Shown here piece by piece: positions 10,108 to 19,494 of a DNA stretch of 64,000 nucleotides. Under the pieces are notes generated by a model that did not search any database, was not told the origin of the DNA, and saw only the letters and a list, made by a program, of their open reading frames with translations. Both the position numbers and the translations under genes were made by a program. The DNA lies in NCBI RefSeq assembly GCF_963668165.1, contig NZ_OY764211.1, positions 124,001 through 188,000 on the forward strand. The letters are read 5' to 3'. Position 1 is the stretch's first letter. Every line of letters begins with the position of its first letter. Source of the stretch: Marispirochaeta sp. (lineage in GTDB: Bacteria; Spirochaetota; Spirochaetia; JC444; Marispirochaetaceae).

Positions 10108-11454
10108 TACGATGTTACAGTTTCTCAGAAGAAAAACGACTGTGAGCTGTATCGGTGTAGTGCTCCTTATATTTCTAGTTGTAACTGATAATATTTACTC
10201 GGAGGAATATTTAACTCCGGAAAAAGCCCGTCAGATAGCAGAGGCAAACTCAAGGAATCTTCAGATTGCCTCGCTGGAGATGGACGCCATGGCACTTGAA
10301 CAAGCAGCCCTGAAATATGACTGGTTTCCCGATGTTTCCTTAAGCGGCAGCGTGAGCTTATCCGGTTCTGACAGCGACTTTGATTTTTCCGATACAAGGG
10401 AATCAGTGATGATATCGGCTAGTCAGCAGATCTGGGATGGAGGAAAATATTCACTGCAACGAAATCTATCAGATGTTGAATCGGGGATCGCCACAGGTGA
10501 ATGGGAGAGTATCCTGCTTGATGTTCGTAATGACTGTGACCATTACTACTTCGGGTATCTGGAGGCCCTTGCACAAGAGGCATCTGCAGCGGCCGATGCT
10601 GAAGCGGCTGATGCACTTTTTATAGAGACTGAGATCAAGCTGGAAAACGGAATTGTCTCCCGTTCTGCTTATTTGGAGGCGAAGGCCGATGCCGCCGGCA
10701 AAAAAACCGATTTGCTGCAGAAAAAGCGTAATACCGGGACCGCAAAAGCAGAGCTCACCTCGTTTATCGGAGTCGAAGAACTTCCGGTAGTATCGTTTTC
10801 CATTGATGAATACAACCGGTTCATTGAGTCGACGGCACAGTTGAACAGCGGAGAAATAGACGAGGTTACCAGAATGCTTGTGACACGGGGGGGGCAGCGG
10901 CACCGGCGTTACTGAAGGCACGTCTTGAGATAAAGCAGGCCGAGCTGAATGCAGCCATCGACAGAAAAGAGTATGCCCCTGCGGTAAGTTTATCTCTGGC
11001 GGAGAATATTGCGTCCAGCCAGTTGGGGAATGCTGAAAACAGTGGAAGTATTTCTCTATCCGCTTCAATCAGCCTTTCACAATGGAAGCGGAACAATACC
11101 GTCAAACAGGGAGATATCGCTGTCAGACAGGCGGCTTTCTCATCGGGGGAGATGTATCGCGAGTATTTCCTGAATGTTGAAAGCTCATGGTCCGATCTTA
11201 TTTCTGCCGCTCGAACGGCGATTTCCGCTGCAACAGCCTATGAATATGCGGAGGAACTACACCGGGAAACCCGTGAGATGTATCAGCTGTCGGTAAAAAG
11301 TCTCTCGGATCTCACCGATGCCGAGGCGATACTCATTTCGTATCGTAATACCTTGATATCGGCCAGGTTCGATTTTATGAAATGTATATCAGATTTGGTA
11401 TGTGTAATCGGTTTGAAGGATGAGGAAACTCTCTGGGAGATTATCGGTGTATAG
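10100..11454 (+). pseudogene. TolC-type outer-membrane efflux protein, one frameshift
   Basis: An outer-membrane factor of the tripartite exporter. The N-terminus has a hydrophobic signal segment and then LTPEKARQIAEANSRN, typical of the outer membrane efflux protein repeat. Two helical repeats follow, each rich in Ala and Glu; the second includes a beta-strand stretch of alternating Ser residues (SISLSASISLS). The frame breaks in the G8 run at 10887-10894. Nine G's would restore reading through AAPALLKARLEIKQAELNAA to the stop at 11454 and give about 451 residues. It follows the permease with an 8-base overlap and precedes the two-component genes by 12 bases. Stop is TAG. Confidence 0.85.
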
Positions 11455-11466
11455 CATATACTGATC

Positions 11467-12792
11467 ATGATGAAATCAAGTATGAAACAGAATCTAACCA
11501 CCTGGAGCCTGGGTTTCCTGGTATTTGTCGGCCTTTCTCTGGTCAATGTTGTTATCTTTAACGGTCTGAAGGAGAATAACAGTCTGACCAGCAGGAACGC
11601 CGGCGAACGTGCGATAAATGATTTTATTGTCCTTCTTCGGCAGTACGATTCCCCGGAAGAAACCATAAAGGTTTATGAGAATCGAACCGGTACCCGAATA
11701 TTAGGAATAGGAGGGTATTCGTCACAAGGCGAGCTCCTTTTCGTCCTGGGGACTCCCCCCGATTCTCTGTCGTCTCTGATGATTCCTGAGGAGGATGAAG
11801 ATCCCCGTGTATATATTCCCAACAGGGAAAACAGGTCGTTGGTAGTGATTCAGCATCGTCCGCCCAGGCCGGAGAGAAGATTTACACCGGAGCCTCCGCA
11901 GGCAAAAACTCTTACCGATAAAGGATCTCCCACGATATCTCCTGCGGAGGAGAAGTTTCGTCATATGTTCAGCTATGACCTTTACTACTGGGAAATCCAT
12001 CAGCCACATTTCTGGAACCGCAGGCTTCTGTACCGAATTCTTTTTCCTGCATCCGAAGCTGCCATCGCCGGACTCATTCTGTATATGGTTTCCTTGACCC
12101 GTAAGAACAGTGAATTCAGAAGGCGCATAGAAGAGCAGAAAAACCTTGTAATTATCGGGACAGCCGCCAGTACTCTGGCTCATGAGATTAAGAATCCCTT
12201 AAGCATTATCCGGCTGCAGACGGGAATAATCGAACGAACCGCCGGAAAGGATGTTTCCAGGGAACTGGCAATTATAAACGAAGAGACCACAAGACTGGCC
12301 ATGCTGGCTCATTATGTAAACGATTATCTGCGGGACCCGGTCGGAAATCCGGAAAGATTATCACCCACTGATATCTTGAAAGTACATTCCTGCAGGGTAT
12401 TCGGAAGAGAAATCCATGTCAGTGAATCATCACCGGATATCCTGATTCGCTTTGATCCTGCACGGTTCCAGTCAGTCGCTGGTAACCTTCTGCTGAACGC
12501 ACTCGAAAGTGGTAGTGATCCAGACAAAGTCTCCGTTATTATTGACCGAAAAGGAAGCAGGGTGTCCATTGAAATTGCGGACCGGGGAAAGGGCATCCCG
12601 ACGGAGGATATGGAACGTATTTTTGATCCCTTCTTTACCACCAAGGGAAGCGGTACAGGGGTCGGACTCGCGGTTGTTAAGCGTTTTGTCGAAGCTGTGG
12701 AGGGCAGACTATTTTTACGCAACAGGGCAGGAGGAGGTATCACGGTTGTGATTGAATTACCGGAGTTCATAATTGAAAATACTGATTGTTGA
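11467..12792 (+). CDS. Sensor histidine kinase (NtrB/AtoS-like)
   Basis: A 441-residue membrane kinase. There is an N-terminal helix (about residues 12-32), an extracytoplasmic region of about 160 residues with a Pro/Glu/Arg-rich stretch, a second helix (near residue 200), and a cytoplasmic kinase core. The phosphoacceptor H-box is TLAHEIKNPL. The ATPase domain shows an N-box (NLLLNALES), G1 (DRGKGIP), an F-box (FDPFFTTK) and G2 (GTGVGLAVV). It overlaps the response-regulator gene by 20 bases and follows the tolC-like gene, so it probably senses a stress linked to the exporter and controls it. The alternative start at 11482 (MKQN) cannot be excluded; the ribosome site is weak. Confidence 0.9.
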   Translation: MMKSSMKQNLTTWSLGFLVFVGLSLVNVVIFNGLKENNSLTSRNAGERAINDFIVLLRQYDSPEETIKVYENRTGTRILGIGGYSSQGELLFVLGTPPDSLSSLMIPEEDEDPRVYIPNRENRSLVVIQHRPPRPERRFTPEPPQAKTLTDKGSPTISPAEEKFRHMFSYDLYYWEIHQPHFWNRRLLYRILFPASEAAIAGLILYMVSLTRKNSEFRRRIEEQKNLVIIGTAASTLAHEIKNPLSIIRLQTGIIERTAGKDVSRELAIINEETTRLAMLAHYVNDYLRDPVGNPERLSPTDILKVHSCRVFGREIHVSESSPDILIRFDPARFQSVAGNLLLNALESGSDPDKVSVIIDRKGSRVSIEIADRGKGIPTEDMERIFDPFFTTKGSGTGVGLAVVKRFVEAVEGRLFLRNRAGGGITVVIELPEFIIENTDC

Positions 12793-14134
12793 CGACGAAA
12801 AACATATACGTGAATCCATCAAGCGGCTTCTTGCTTTTGAGGGAATAGAATCGGAATACGCTGCGGACGGAGTTGCCGGACAAAGGTTGCTGCTACAGGA
12901 CTACTTCGACGCGGTAATTCTCGATCTGAAGATGCCCGGAATGAGCGGGCAGGAGCTGATGGAATGGATGCACCGGGAGGGAATACCGGCTCCGGTTGTC
13001 ATGATTTCCGCTCATGGAGAGATCAGAGATGCGGTAGCAGCTCTGAAAAGCGGAGCAAGGGATTACCTGGTGAAACCCTTCGATCCCGGGGAGCTTCTGT
13101 TCAAGTTGAAGGAAATTGTCGCTAACAGGCGCAGGGAAGCCCTGCTGGAAGTTGGCAAACGGACAGCAGGGCAAAGAACGGGGCTTATTGGCGACAGCCT
13201 TCCGGTATGCCAGATTCGCGAACAGATAACCCGGATAGGAGCGACCCGTTCCACTGTACTCATAACCGGCGAAAGCGGGACAGGAAAAGAGATCGTGGCC
13301 CGGGAAATCCATGGAGCATCGGAAACTTGTGACGAACCCTTTGTTGCGGTTAATATCGGAGGAATTCCAGAGTCACTGATAGAAAGCGAGCTTTTCGGGC
13401 ACGAAAAGGGGGCTTTTACCGGAGCGGAGGCGCGGAAACCCGGGCTTTTCGAACTGGCCGGAGAGGGAACCCTGTTTCTTGATGAAATTGGAGAAATGCC
13501 CCTGACAATACAGGTAAAGCTTCTAAGGGTCCTGCAGGAGCGGAAAATCCGTCGTCTGGGGGGGACTCTGGATATCCCTGTGAATGCGCGGATACTGTCT
13601 GCTACCAACAGGAACATAGAAGAACAAGTGAGAAGGGGGATGTTCCGGGATGACCTTTTCTACCGCCTCAATGTAGTTCGGATCAGTGTTCCACCCCTTC
13701 GGGAACGACCCGGAGACATACCGCTTCTGGCGGGTCACCTGTTGGAGAGAATCTCTGCACGTATGGGGATATCCGATATCCTGCTGCAACCGGAGGCTCT
13801 GGAAAAGCTATCGGGGTACAGCTTTCCCGGGAATGTTCGTGAGCTGGAGAATATTATCGAACGGGCTCTTATCTACAGGCGGGGCCGGGAACTTTCTGTG
13901 GCAGATTTTGAGCTTCGATCCGCAGTTATTGGGGAGGAATGCGGAAATCCAGGGATCAGCGCAGAAAAGTTTGGTGGGAACGAAGCTTCCGGATCCCTTA
14001 AGAAAGCGGAGAATGAGGCAATTCTGCGGGCTCTGCAAAAATGGAACGGAAACCGGACAAAAGCCGCGGCTGAACTGGGAATAAGCAGACGCACAATATT
14101 AAATAAAATAAAAAAGTACGGGATCAGGAAATAG
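12773..14134 (+). CDS. NtrC-family sigma54-dependent response regulator
   Basis: A 453-residue activator with three domains. The receiver (1-115) has acidic DD at 7-8, phosphoacceptor Asp51 in LDLKMPG and Lys in LVKPF. The AAA+ domain has Walker A GESGTGKE, the sigma54-contact loop GAFTGA and Walker B LFLDEIG. A C-terminal Fis-type helix-turn-helix (AAAELGISRRTILNKIKKYG) binds DNA. It starts with TTG at 12773, inside the kinase gene, after CGGAG. It should activate a sigma54 promoter; the one found at 6857-6872, at the head of the same gene group, is the natural target and would make the operon self-activating. Stop TAG. Confidence 0.93.
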   Translation: MKILIVDDEKHIRESIKRLLAFEGIESEYAADGVAGQRLLLQDYFDAVILDLKMPGMSGQELMEWMHREGIPAPVVMISAHGEIRDAVAALKSGARDYLVKPFDPGELLFKLKEIVANRRREALLEVGKRTAGQRTGLIGDSLPVCQIREQITRIGATRSTVLITGESGTGKEIVAREIHGASETCDEPFVAVNIGGIPESLIESELFGHEKGAFTGAEARKPGLFELAGEGTLFLDEIGEMPLTIQVKLLRVLQERKIRRLGGTLDIPVNARILSATNRNIEEQVRRGMFRDDLFYRLNVVRISVPPLRERPGDIPLLAGHLLERISARMGISDILLQPEALEKLSGYSFPGNVRELENIIERALIYRRGRELSVADFELRSAVIGEECGNPGISAEKFGGNEASGSLKKAENEAILRALQKWNGNRTKAAAELGISRRTILNKIKKYGIRK

Positions 14135-14158
14135 ATAATTCTTCAGAAAGCAGTTTCT

Positions 14159-14285
14159 TTACCTGTTTTGCAAAAAATAATAGGCTATCAGGATAGGTAT
14201 AACCGTAATAAATGCAAAAGTATTTATCATTGGCCAGTTTTCAATCTCAAGTGTTTCCCTCACGGTAAAAATTGTTCAGTGTCCC
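14159..14285 (-). pseudogene. Fragment of a sugar ABC transporter permease (MalG/UgpE type), C-terminal
   Basis: Reading the minus strand gives TLEIENWPMINTFAFITVIP and then a hydrophobic stretch ending YYFLQNR before a TAA at 14159-14161. This resembles the last cytoplasmic loop and final helix of carbohydrate ABC permeases. The last residues of the family and everything upstream of about 14285 are missing. The transposase remnant lies directly upstream, so the gene was probably disrupted by it. Identification rests on about 35 residues and is tentative. Confidence 0.35.
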
Positions 14286-14301
14286 AAACCGTGGGGATAT
14301 T

Positions 14302-14868
14302 TTACGAATACGCATAGGCCGGAAGATACTCTGCCGTAATCTTCATGGGAGTGACAATGCTGCGCAGCCATATCATTCTGTCGCTGGAAGACATCCGACA
14401 CATTCTGCTGAAGAACCGCCGCCGGGTGAACAGCGTTTTCATCTCACTTTTGATCCGCTGTGCAAGAATCCCCGCTTGTTCTGCGTGGGTTATGGTGTTG
14501 TCTCCCTGCTTCGCTATCCGATAAGGTTTGCAGTAGTTGTGGTACAAGCGGTAGATGGCAAGCCGCTCCATGCAGTCGGACGCATTGCGGGCAAACCGGA
14601 CTGTCTCCCGGGTATGATCTGCACTGTCCTTTCGTATTTCCCGGTCAAGATAATTGACACTGAATAGATCATTCCGCAGTGTCCGGGGTAATTTTGAGCT
14701 GATTCTCCGGTGGTGTATGCGCTTTTGGTCTTCGGCAGTAAGATCACGATACACTTTAGCATACTGCAGATGCTCATCAGTAAAGAGCTGAACACTGGAA
14801 CAGGCACTTTGCTCCTGCAAATCGAGACATACACGCACTAACTCCTGGAATGATCGATAAATACTCCA
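14302..14868 (-). pseudogene. Transposase remnant, C-terminal DDE-type
   Basis: The minus-strand frame is open from a TAA just upstream (near 14869) to 14302 and has no convincing start. The segment REIRKDSADHTRETVRFARN, followed by DCMERLAIYRLYHNYCKPYR, has the layout of the end of DDE transposases. There the last catalytic Glu is followed by an arginine-rich strand and the YxxYHNYxxPHxxL-like motif. The family cannot be named with confidence. No inverted repeats were recognised. It lies between a broken sugar permease fragment and the MATE gene and is probably dead. Confidence 0.45.
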
Positions 14869-14925
14869 TTAAGAGTCCTGTAAAAGGCTTGATATTAAAT
14901 TATTCACTCATTATGGTTAGCCCTT

Positions 14926-16302
14926 ATGGATAAAACCCAGCGAATCGAACTCCTGCGCAGCGGAGACATAGGTACCGCACTGCGAACTCTGACCGTACCG
15001 GCGGCTACGGCGATGATGGTCAATGCCATTTACAATGTAGTCGATACTGCCTTTATCGGAATGCTGAATGATACCGCAGCCATTGGAGCAGCGGCAATTC
15101 TATTCCCGATTTTCATGTTGATTGGTGCCATTGGCCTGACCTTTGGCATGGGGGCGGCCTCTCTTATTTCCCGACAGTTGGGAGAACAGAATATCGAGGG
15201 CGCAATACGCACCGCCTCCACCGCTTTTTACTCGACTCTGATAATCGGCATTACTTTCGCTGTTTTCGGCAATATCTACATCAAGAATATCCTCGTGCTC
15301 TTCGGCGCCACCGACACGATTCTGGACCGGGCCGTCCTGTACGGCAGAATCATTATAGGCGGTTCCTTTTTTCAGATACTGAATATGTGTATAAACAACC
15401 TGCTTCGTGCCGAGGGAGCTGCCAGATACTCAAGCATTGCCCTGATTACCGGCGGGGTATTGAATATAATCTTTGACCCGATTTTCATGTTTGTACTGGA
15501 TTTTGATCTTGCCGGTGCTGCCATGGCAACCATTACCGCGCAGGCGGTAAGTACCCTCTATCTTTTGTACTACTTCTTGAGTGACAAGGGAGTCCTCAAG
15601 ATCCGATTGCAGGATTTCTTTCCTCGCCTGGGACTGTATAAGGATATAATGACTGTGGGGCTTCCGACTTTTTACCGGCAAGTCCTTACCAGTATTGCCA
15701 TGGGAATGTTCAACAATGCTGCTGCCGCATACGGAGATCCGGCAGTTGCGGCGATCGGTATTGTAATGCGGGTTGTCTCTCTGCTGATGATGGCTATCTT
15801 CGGTATAGGTCAGGGGCTGCAGCCCCTGGCAGGATACAACTTTGGGGCCCGCCAGTTCTCCAGGGTTATCGATGCTACAAAGAAGGCCCTGACCTGGAGT
15901 ACTGTTTTTGCCGCATGTATGGCAGCAATCTTTTTTGTTTTTGCCCGCGGGATCGTGTTGGCCTTTTCCCAGGATCCGGAGGTTGTAAGCCTGGGGGTTC
16001 GGGCCTTCAGGTTTTTAAGTTCCACCATGGTTTTTGTCGGCAGCCAGGTAATATTCAGTACCTTGTTCCAGGCACTGGGAAAGGGACGCCAGGCAGGAGT
16101 TCTGGCGGTTGCCAGGCAGGGGATCTTTTTTATTCCTCTTATCCTTGTTCTTCCCCGTCTCTGGGGTGTGAACGGAGTTTTTCTTGCCCAGCCTATGGCT
16201 GATCTGCTGGCCTTTATTGTAACCGCCGTATTGGCTGCAGTCGGTATGAGGGAATTAACAATTTTACGGGATGCCCATGAGCAGCAGGTAAAACCGGATT
16301 AG
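14926..16302 (+). CDS. MATE-family multidrug/Na+ efflux transporter
   Basis: A 458-residue inner-membrane protein with about 12 hydrophobic helices in two homologous halves, the standard MATE architecture. The first half opens with LRTLTVPAATAMMVNAIYNVVDTAF, of which PAATAMMVNAIYNVVDT is the typical helix 1 signature; the second half repeats it at VGLPTFYRQVLTSIAMG. The motif GIGQGLQPLAGYNFGA is a strong MATE signature. These pumps exchange cationic compounds for Na+ or H+. The substrate is unknown. The gene begins after the transposase debris and is 11 bases before the U32 peptidase gene. The stop is TAG. No frame problems are visible. Confidence 0.93.
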   Translation: MDKTQRIELLRSGDIGTALRTLTVPAATAMMVNAIYNVVDTAFIGMLNDTAAIGAAAILFPIFMLIGAIGLTFGMGAASLISRQLGEQNIEGAIRTASTAFYSTLIIGITFAVFGNIYIKNILVLFGATDTILDRAVLYGRIIIGGSFFQILNMCINNLLRAEGAARYSSIALITGGVLNIIFDPIFMFVLDFDLAGAAMATITAQAVSTLYLLYYFLSDKGVLKIRLQDFFPRLGLYKDIMTVGLPTFYRQVLTSIAMGMFNNAAAAYGDPAVAAIGIVMRVVSLLMMAIFGIGQGLQPLAGYNFGARQFSRVIDATKKALTWSTVFAACMAAIFFVFARGIVLAFSQDPEVVSLGVRAFRFLSSTMVFVGSQVIFSTLFQALGKGRQAGVLAVARQGIFFIPLILVLPRLWGVNGVFLAQPMADLLAFIVTAVLAAVGMRELTILRDAHEQQVKPD

Positions 16303-16313
16303 TCGTGGAGAAA

Positions 16314-18701
16314 ATGAAAATTGAGCTCCTCGCTCCCGGCGGGGATGCCCAATCTGTGAAGGCCGCGATTCTCGCGGGCGCTGACGCCGTTTATCTGGGG
16401 GTCGGCGAGTTTAATGCCCGTAAACGGGCGGTAAACATTAACTTGGAGGACCTGCAGTATCTGTGCCGCGCTGCCCATCAAAGAAACCGGCGAATATACC
16501 TTACCCTGAACATTCTTGCCCTGGAGAATGAGTTCCCGGTTATTTCCGGGCTTCTGGCCAAGACGGTAGAAAGCGGTATTGATGCCGTCATTATACAGGA
16601 TTACGGTCTTCTAAAGCATGTCCTCAAAGCTTTTCCTGATCTTGAAATTCATGCCTCCACCCAGATGACCACTCACAACGCCGGGCAGCTGAAATTGCTG
16701 GCCCAGAACGGTGTCAGCCAGGTCAATTTCGCCCGGGAACTTTCCCTGCCGGAACTGACCGACCTGACCAAAGCCGCCCATACCGAAGGTCTTAAGGCGG
16801 AGGTTTTTATTCACGGCGCCTACTGCGTCTCCTTTTCCGGCCAATGCTATATGTCGGGACAGCTGTACGATAACAGTGCGAACCGGGGCGCCTGTGTTCA
16901 GCCTTGCCGCCGGGAATACACCTCCGGCGTTTCTGGCGGGGGGCACAGGATACGGCCTCTGAACCTGAAGGATAATTCCCTGGTTTCTCATGCCGCCGAT
17001 TTGTACAAGGCCGGAGTCGACTCCCTCAAGATCGAAGGCCGCATCAAGGGCTATGAGTATGTATACAGCACCGTATCCGCCTGGCGGGAACAACTTGACC
17101 GGCTGTACGCGGAGCAGGCACCCGGAAAAACAGATCCCCGGCTTGCTGCGGTTTTTAACCGCTCCTTTAGCGATAACATGATTAGGGGCCGCCTTTGTTC
17201 AGACTCTTTTACCCCTGATTCCGATGATAAGTCCTCTGAACTGCTCGGCATTGTCGCCGGGTACAACGCCGCTTTACGGGAACTCTCCATCTCTGTGGAT
17301 GCACAACTATCCGCGGGACAGTGCATTACTATTAAAAATGAGAATGGCGGGTTTATTTGTACCGGTACTCTCATCGAGAGAATAAACAGCTGCGCGTATC
17401 GATTCCGGATTGAACACAAACTGATGGGGAAGATCTTACGAGGCCAGCAGATATGGGGACAGCCCAAGGTGGTCGATTTTTCCGCGGTTAAGGAACAGTT
17501 ATCGTCCATTACCGCCCGGGAGGAAAAGATTCCTCTGCATTTTCGTCTTAAAGGTGAGTCAGGAGGCCCTCTGATACTGCATGCAGGAAGCCGGGATAAA
17601 CACGTGACAGTCTCTTCTGCATCTCAGCTTGAAAAAGCCTCTGAAAATCCCACAGCTCAAGAGGCAATTACCAGGCAGCTGTCCCGGCTGGGGAATACCC
17701 CCTTTTACATTGCCTCCTGCGATTTGTCCGGACTGGCAAAGGGGCTCTTTATTCCCGTAAAGGTGCTGAACAACCTGCGCCGGAAGGCCGTAGCAGAACT
17801 GGAGCCTGAAAAACACAGTATGCCAATGAGTGTTTCAGTTCCGACCCTGGAAAAGGCGGAACCACCCCGTACCAGACGCATCGCGGTAGCCGTTGCGGAC
17901 AGAGAGCAGCTGCAGCAACTGCCCCGGGATGCTTCTGTCCTTGCGCTGTTTCAACTGTCTGCGGATCCAGAAGTACTGGACCGCGTGGCACCGCTGTTCA
18001 CTGATTATACGGGGATGATCCCCTGGTTTCCTTCCATATTGATCGGATCGCAGTACACAGCGGCCTGTGATTTTCTTCTTAACTCCGGGGTTCAGCAGAT
18101 TGTAACAGACAACAGCGGAATTGCCTGTTTTGCCGGAGAACACGGCATTGCCTGGATTGCGGGGCCATTATTGAACGGTACCAACGGCTACGCCCTGGAC
18201 TTTTTCCGTGAATACGGCGCTTGCGGTGCCTTTTGTTCCTCGGAACTGAACTCTCTTCAATGTAAAAATATAACAGTCCCCAAAGGCATTGAACTCTGGT
18301 CCCCTTTGGCTGCGCCTGACTTTTTAATGAAAAGTCGTCATTGCATAGTGCGTAACTGCAGTGACTGCGGAAAATTCGTAATGGACGATCAATGCCTGCC
18401 GTCCTGTTCCCGTTGGGGCGAGATTACCGATTCCCAGGGGAATGAAATCCTGGTTATCAAGAACCGGGGGGATTTTAACAGCCTGTACCGTAAGGGCCTC
18501 AGGTTCTATTCCGATCGTTTGAAAGACACCCGTATCGGGACCTGGGTTCTTGATCTTCGGGTTTCACACGAGTCGATGCTGCCGGATTGTTCCATCCCGG
18601 AGTTTATCGAATATACCCGTGAACTCATTGGAAGGCCGGAACCCGAACAAAAGTATTTTGGAGGAAAGCCGAAGAATCTGTCAAAGGAGGGGTGCCTGTG
18701 A
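16314..18701 (+). CDS. U32-family peptidase / RlhA-like protein
   Basis: A 795-residue cytosolic protein of the U32 family. The N-terminal domain (about 1-280) begins IELLAPGGDAQSVKAAILAG and contains the family signature around C-Y-M-S-G, ending RGACVQPCRREY, with the cluster of Cys residues that binds an Fe-S centre in characterised relatives. Related enzymes act on tRNA or 23S rRNA (hydroxylation) or are described as collagenases; which applies here is not determined. The second half adds a U32-associated domain and a Cys-rich C-terminal part (RNCSDCGKF). The start at 16314 is preferred because GTGGAG precedes it; GTG 16305 is in frame. Its 3' end overlaps the next gene by 4 bases. Confidence 0.88.
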   Translation: MKIELLAPGGDAQSVKAAILAGADAVYLGVGEFNARKRAVNINLEDLQYLCRAAHQRNRRIYLTLNILALENEFPVISGLLAKTVESGIDAVIIQDYGLLKHVLKAFPDLEIHASTQMTTHNAGQLKLLAQNGVSQVNFARELSLPELTDLTKAAHTEGLKAEVFIHGAYCVSFSGQCYMSGQLYDNSANRGACVQPCRREYTSGVSGGGHRIRPLNLKDNSLVSHAADLYKAGVDSLKIEGRIKGYEYVYSTVSAWREQLDRLYAEQAPGKTDPRLAAVFNRSFSDNMIRGRLCSDSFTPDSDDKSSELLGIVAGYNAALRELSISVDAQLSAGQCITIKNENGGFICTGTLIERINSCAYRFRIEHKLMGKILRGQQIWGQPKVVDFSAVKEQLSSITAREEKIPLHFRLKGESGGPLILHAGSRDKHVTVSSASQLEKASENPTAQEAITRQLSRLGNTPFYIASCDLSGLAKGLFIPVKVLNNLRRKAVAELEPEKHSMPMSVSVPTLEKAEPPRTRRIAVAVADREQLQQLPRDASVLALFQLSADPEVLDRVAPLFTDYTGMIPWFPSILIGSQYTAACDFLLNSGVQQIVTDNSGIACFAGEHGIAWIAGPLLNGTNGYALDFFREYGACGAFCSSELNSLQCKNITVPKGIELWSPLAAPDFLMKSRHCIVRNCSDCGKFVMDDQCLPSCSRWGEITDSQGNEILVIKNRGDFNSLYRKGLRFYSDRLKDTRIGTWVLDLRVSHESMLPDCSIPEFIEYTRELIGRPEPEQKYFGGKPKNLSKEGCL

Positions 18702-19336
18702 AGAAACTGACTGCTTTACTGTTTTTTATTTTTCTGCTCTTTGCTGTGTATGCCCAAGGCCGGGCTGCAGAAGACGTGGTAATCGATGTCCCCTATTATA
18801 CCCAGGGCAAGGAGGCCCCATGGGCCGATGAAAAACTTGGCCTAAGGTCTGGGGTTACCATCCGCACCCACGGCTGTGCCCTTACATGCATTGCCATGGT
18901 CTATTCACATTTTACCGGGGAGGATATAAATCCTTCGGTAATGAACAACTGGCTTAAAAATAACAAGGGGTTCGGCGATGATCCGGATAAAAGCGATTAT
19001 TCCGGACAGGTTGTATTGAATTGGCCGGCCCTTGCCCGTTACGGCGACGGCTGGGTCTACACCCGCTTTAACTGGCGGGCCCTGCCTGCGGATCTGCTGC
19101 TGGTAAAATATTACCTTGGACGCGGTATTCCCGTCATAGCGGAGGTTATCTACAACGGAGCTCCCCATTATGTGGTTCTGACGGGCTACGGTGAGCAGGG
19201 CTTTACCATGCACGATCCGGAACAGCCTGGCGAACATGTTTTCAACGAAGTCTACAAAATTCATGATCATCACGGCTCGGGCCCGGCGCGGAATATCTAC
19301 GGAATCCGGGTGCTGTATTCTAAGAGCTATCAGTAA
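18698..19336 (+). CDS. Secreted C39-like cysteine peptidase-family protein
   Basis: A 212-residue protein with a clear signal peptide (LTALLFFIFLLFAVYAQG). The mature part has the papain-like C39_2 layout: DVPYYTQGK, then HGCALTCIAMVYSHF with the candidate nucleophile Cys, then GAPHYVVLTGYG with the candidate His, and DPEQPG as the third element. Such proteins are usually exported peptidases or peptidase-like domains; the substrate is unknown. The GTG at 18698 is preferred over GTG 18692 because AAAGGAGG (18683-18690) lies at the right distance. It overlaps the U32 peptidase stop by 4 bases, so the two are probably co-translated. Confidence 0.8.
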   Translation: MKKLTALLFFIFLLFAVYAQGRAAEDVVIDVPYYTQGKEAPWADEKLGLRSGVTIRTHGCALTCIAMVYSHFTGEDINPSVMNNWLKNNKGFGDDPDKSDYSGQVVLNWPALARYGDGWVYTRFNWRALPADLLLVKYYLGRGIPVIAEVIYNGAPHYVVLTGYGEQGFTMHDPEQPGEHVFNEVYKIHDHHGSGPARNIYGIRVLYSKSYQ

Positions 19337-19385
19337 AACCTGATGTTTAGCAAGAATCCCGACATATCCGGATTGAGCGTGACAG

Positions 19386-19456
19386 GAACCTTTTAGGTTC
19401 TGATGATCTGTGAGAACTGAATGGGTTCTTGTTGTGGAAAAGAACCTATTAAGTTC
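19386..19456. promoter_or_regulatory. Three tandem palindromes GAAC-N7-GTTC, spaced exactly 28 bp
   Basis: GAAC-N7-GTTC occurs at 19386-19400, 19414-19428 and 19442-19456. The starts are 28 bases apart in both intervals. The first copy is a longer perfect palindrome (GAACC-TTTTA-GGTTC). The third ends four bases before the -35 element of the satD promoter. This is a typical arrangement for a dimeric regulator bound at regularly spaced sites. The SatD protein itself has a helix-turn-helix and is the first candidate. Confidence 0.7.
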
Positions 19457-19459
19457 CTG

Positions 19460-19488
19460 TAGACAAATTCCAACCGGCGTGGTAAGAT
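19460..19488 (+). promoter_or_regulatory. Sigma70-type promoter of the satD operon
   Basis: TAGACA at 19460-19465, a 17-base spacer and TAAGAT at 19483-19488. The predicted start of transcription (about 19495) coincides with the ATG of satD, and no ribosome binding site precedes that ATG. The mRNA is therefore probably leaderless. Confidence 0.6.
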
Positions 19489-19494
19489 TAATAT

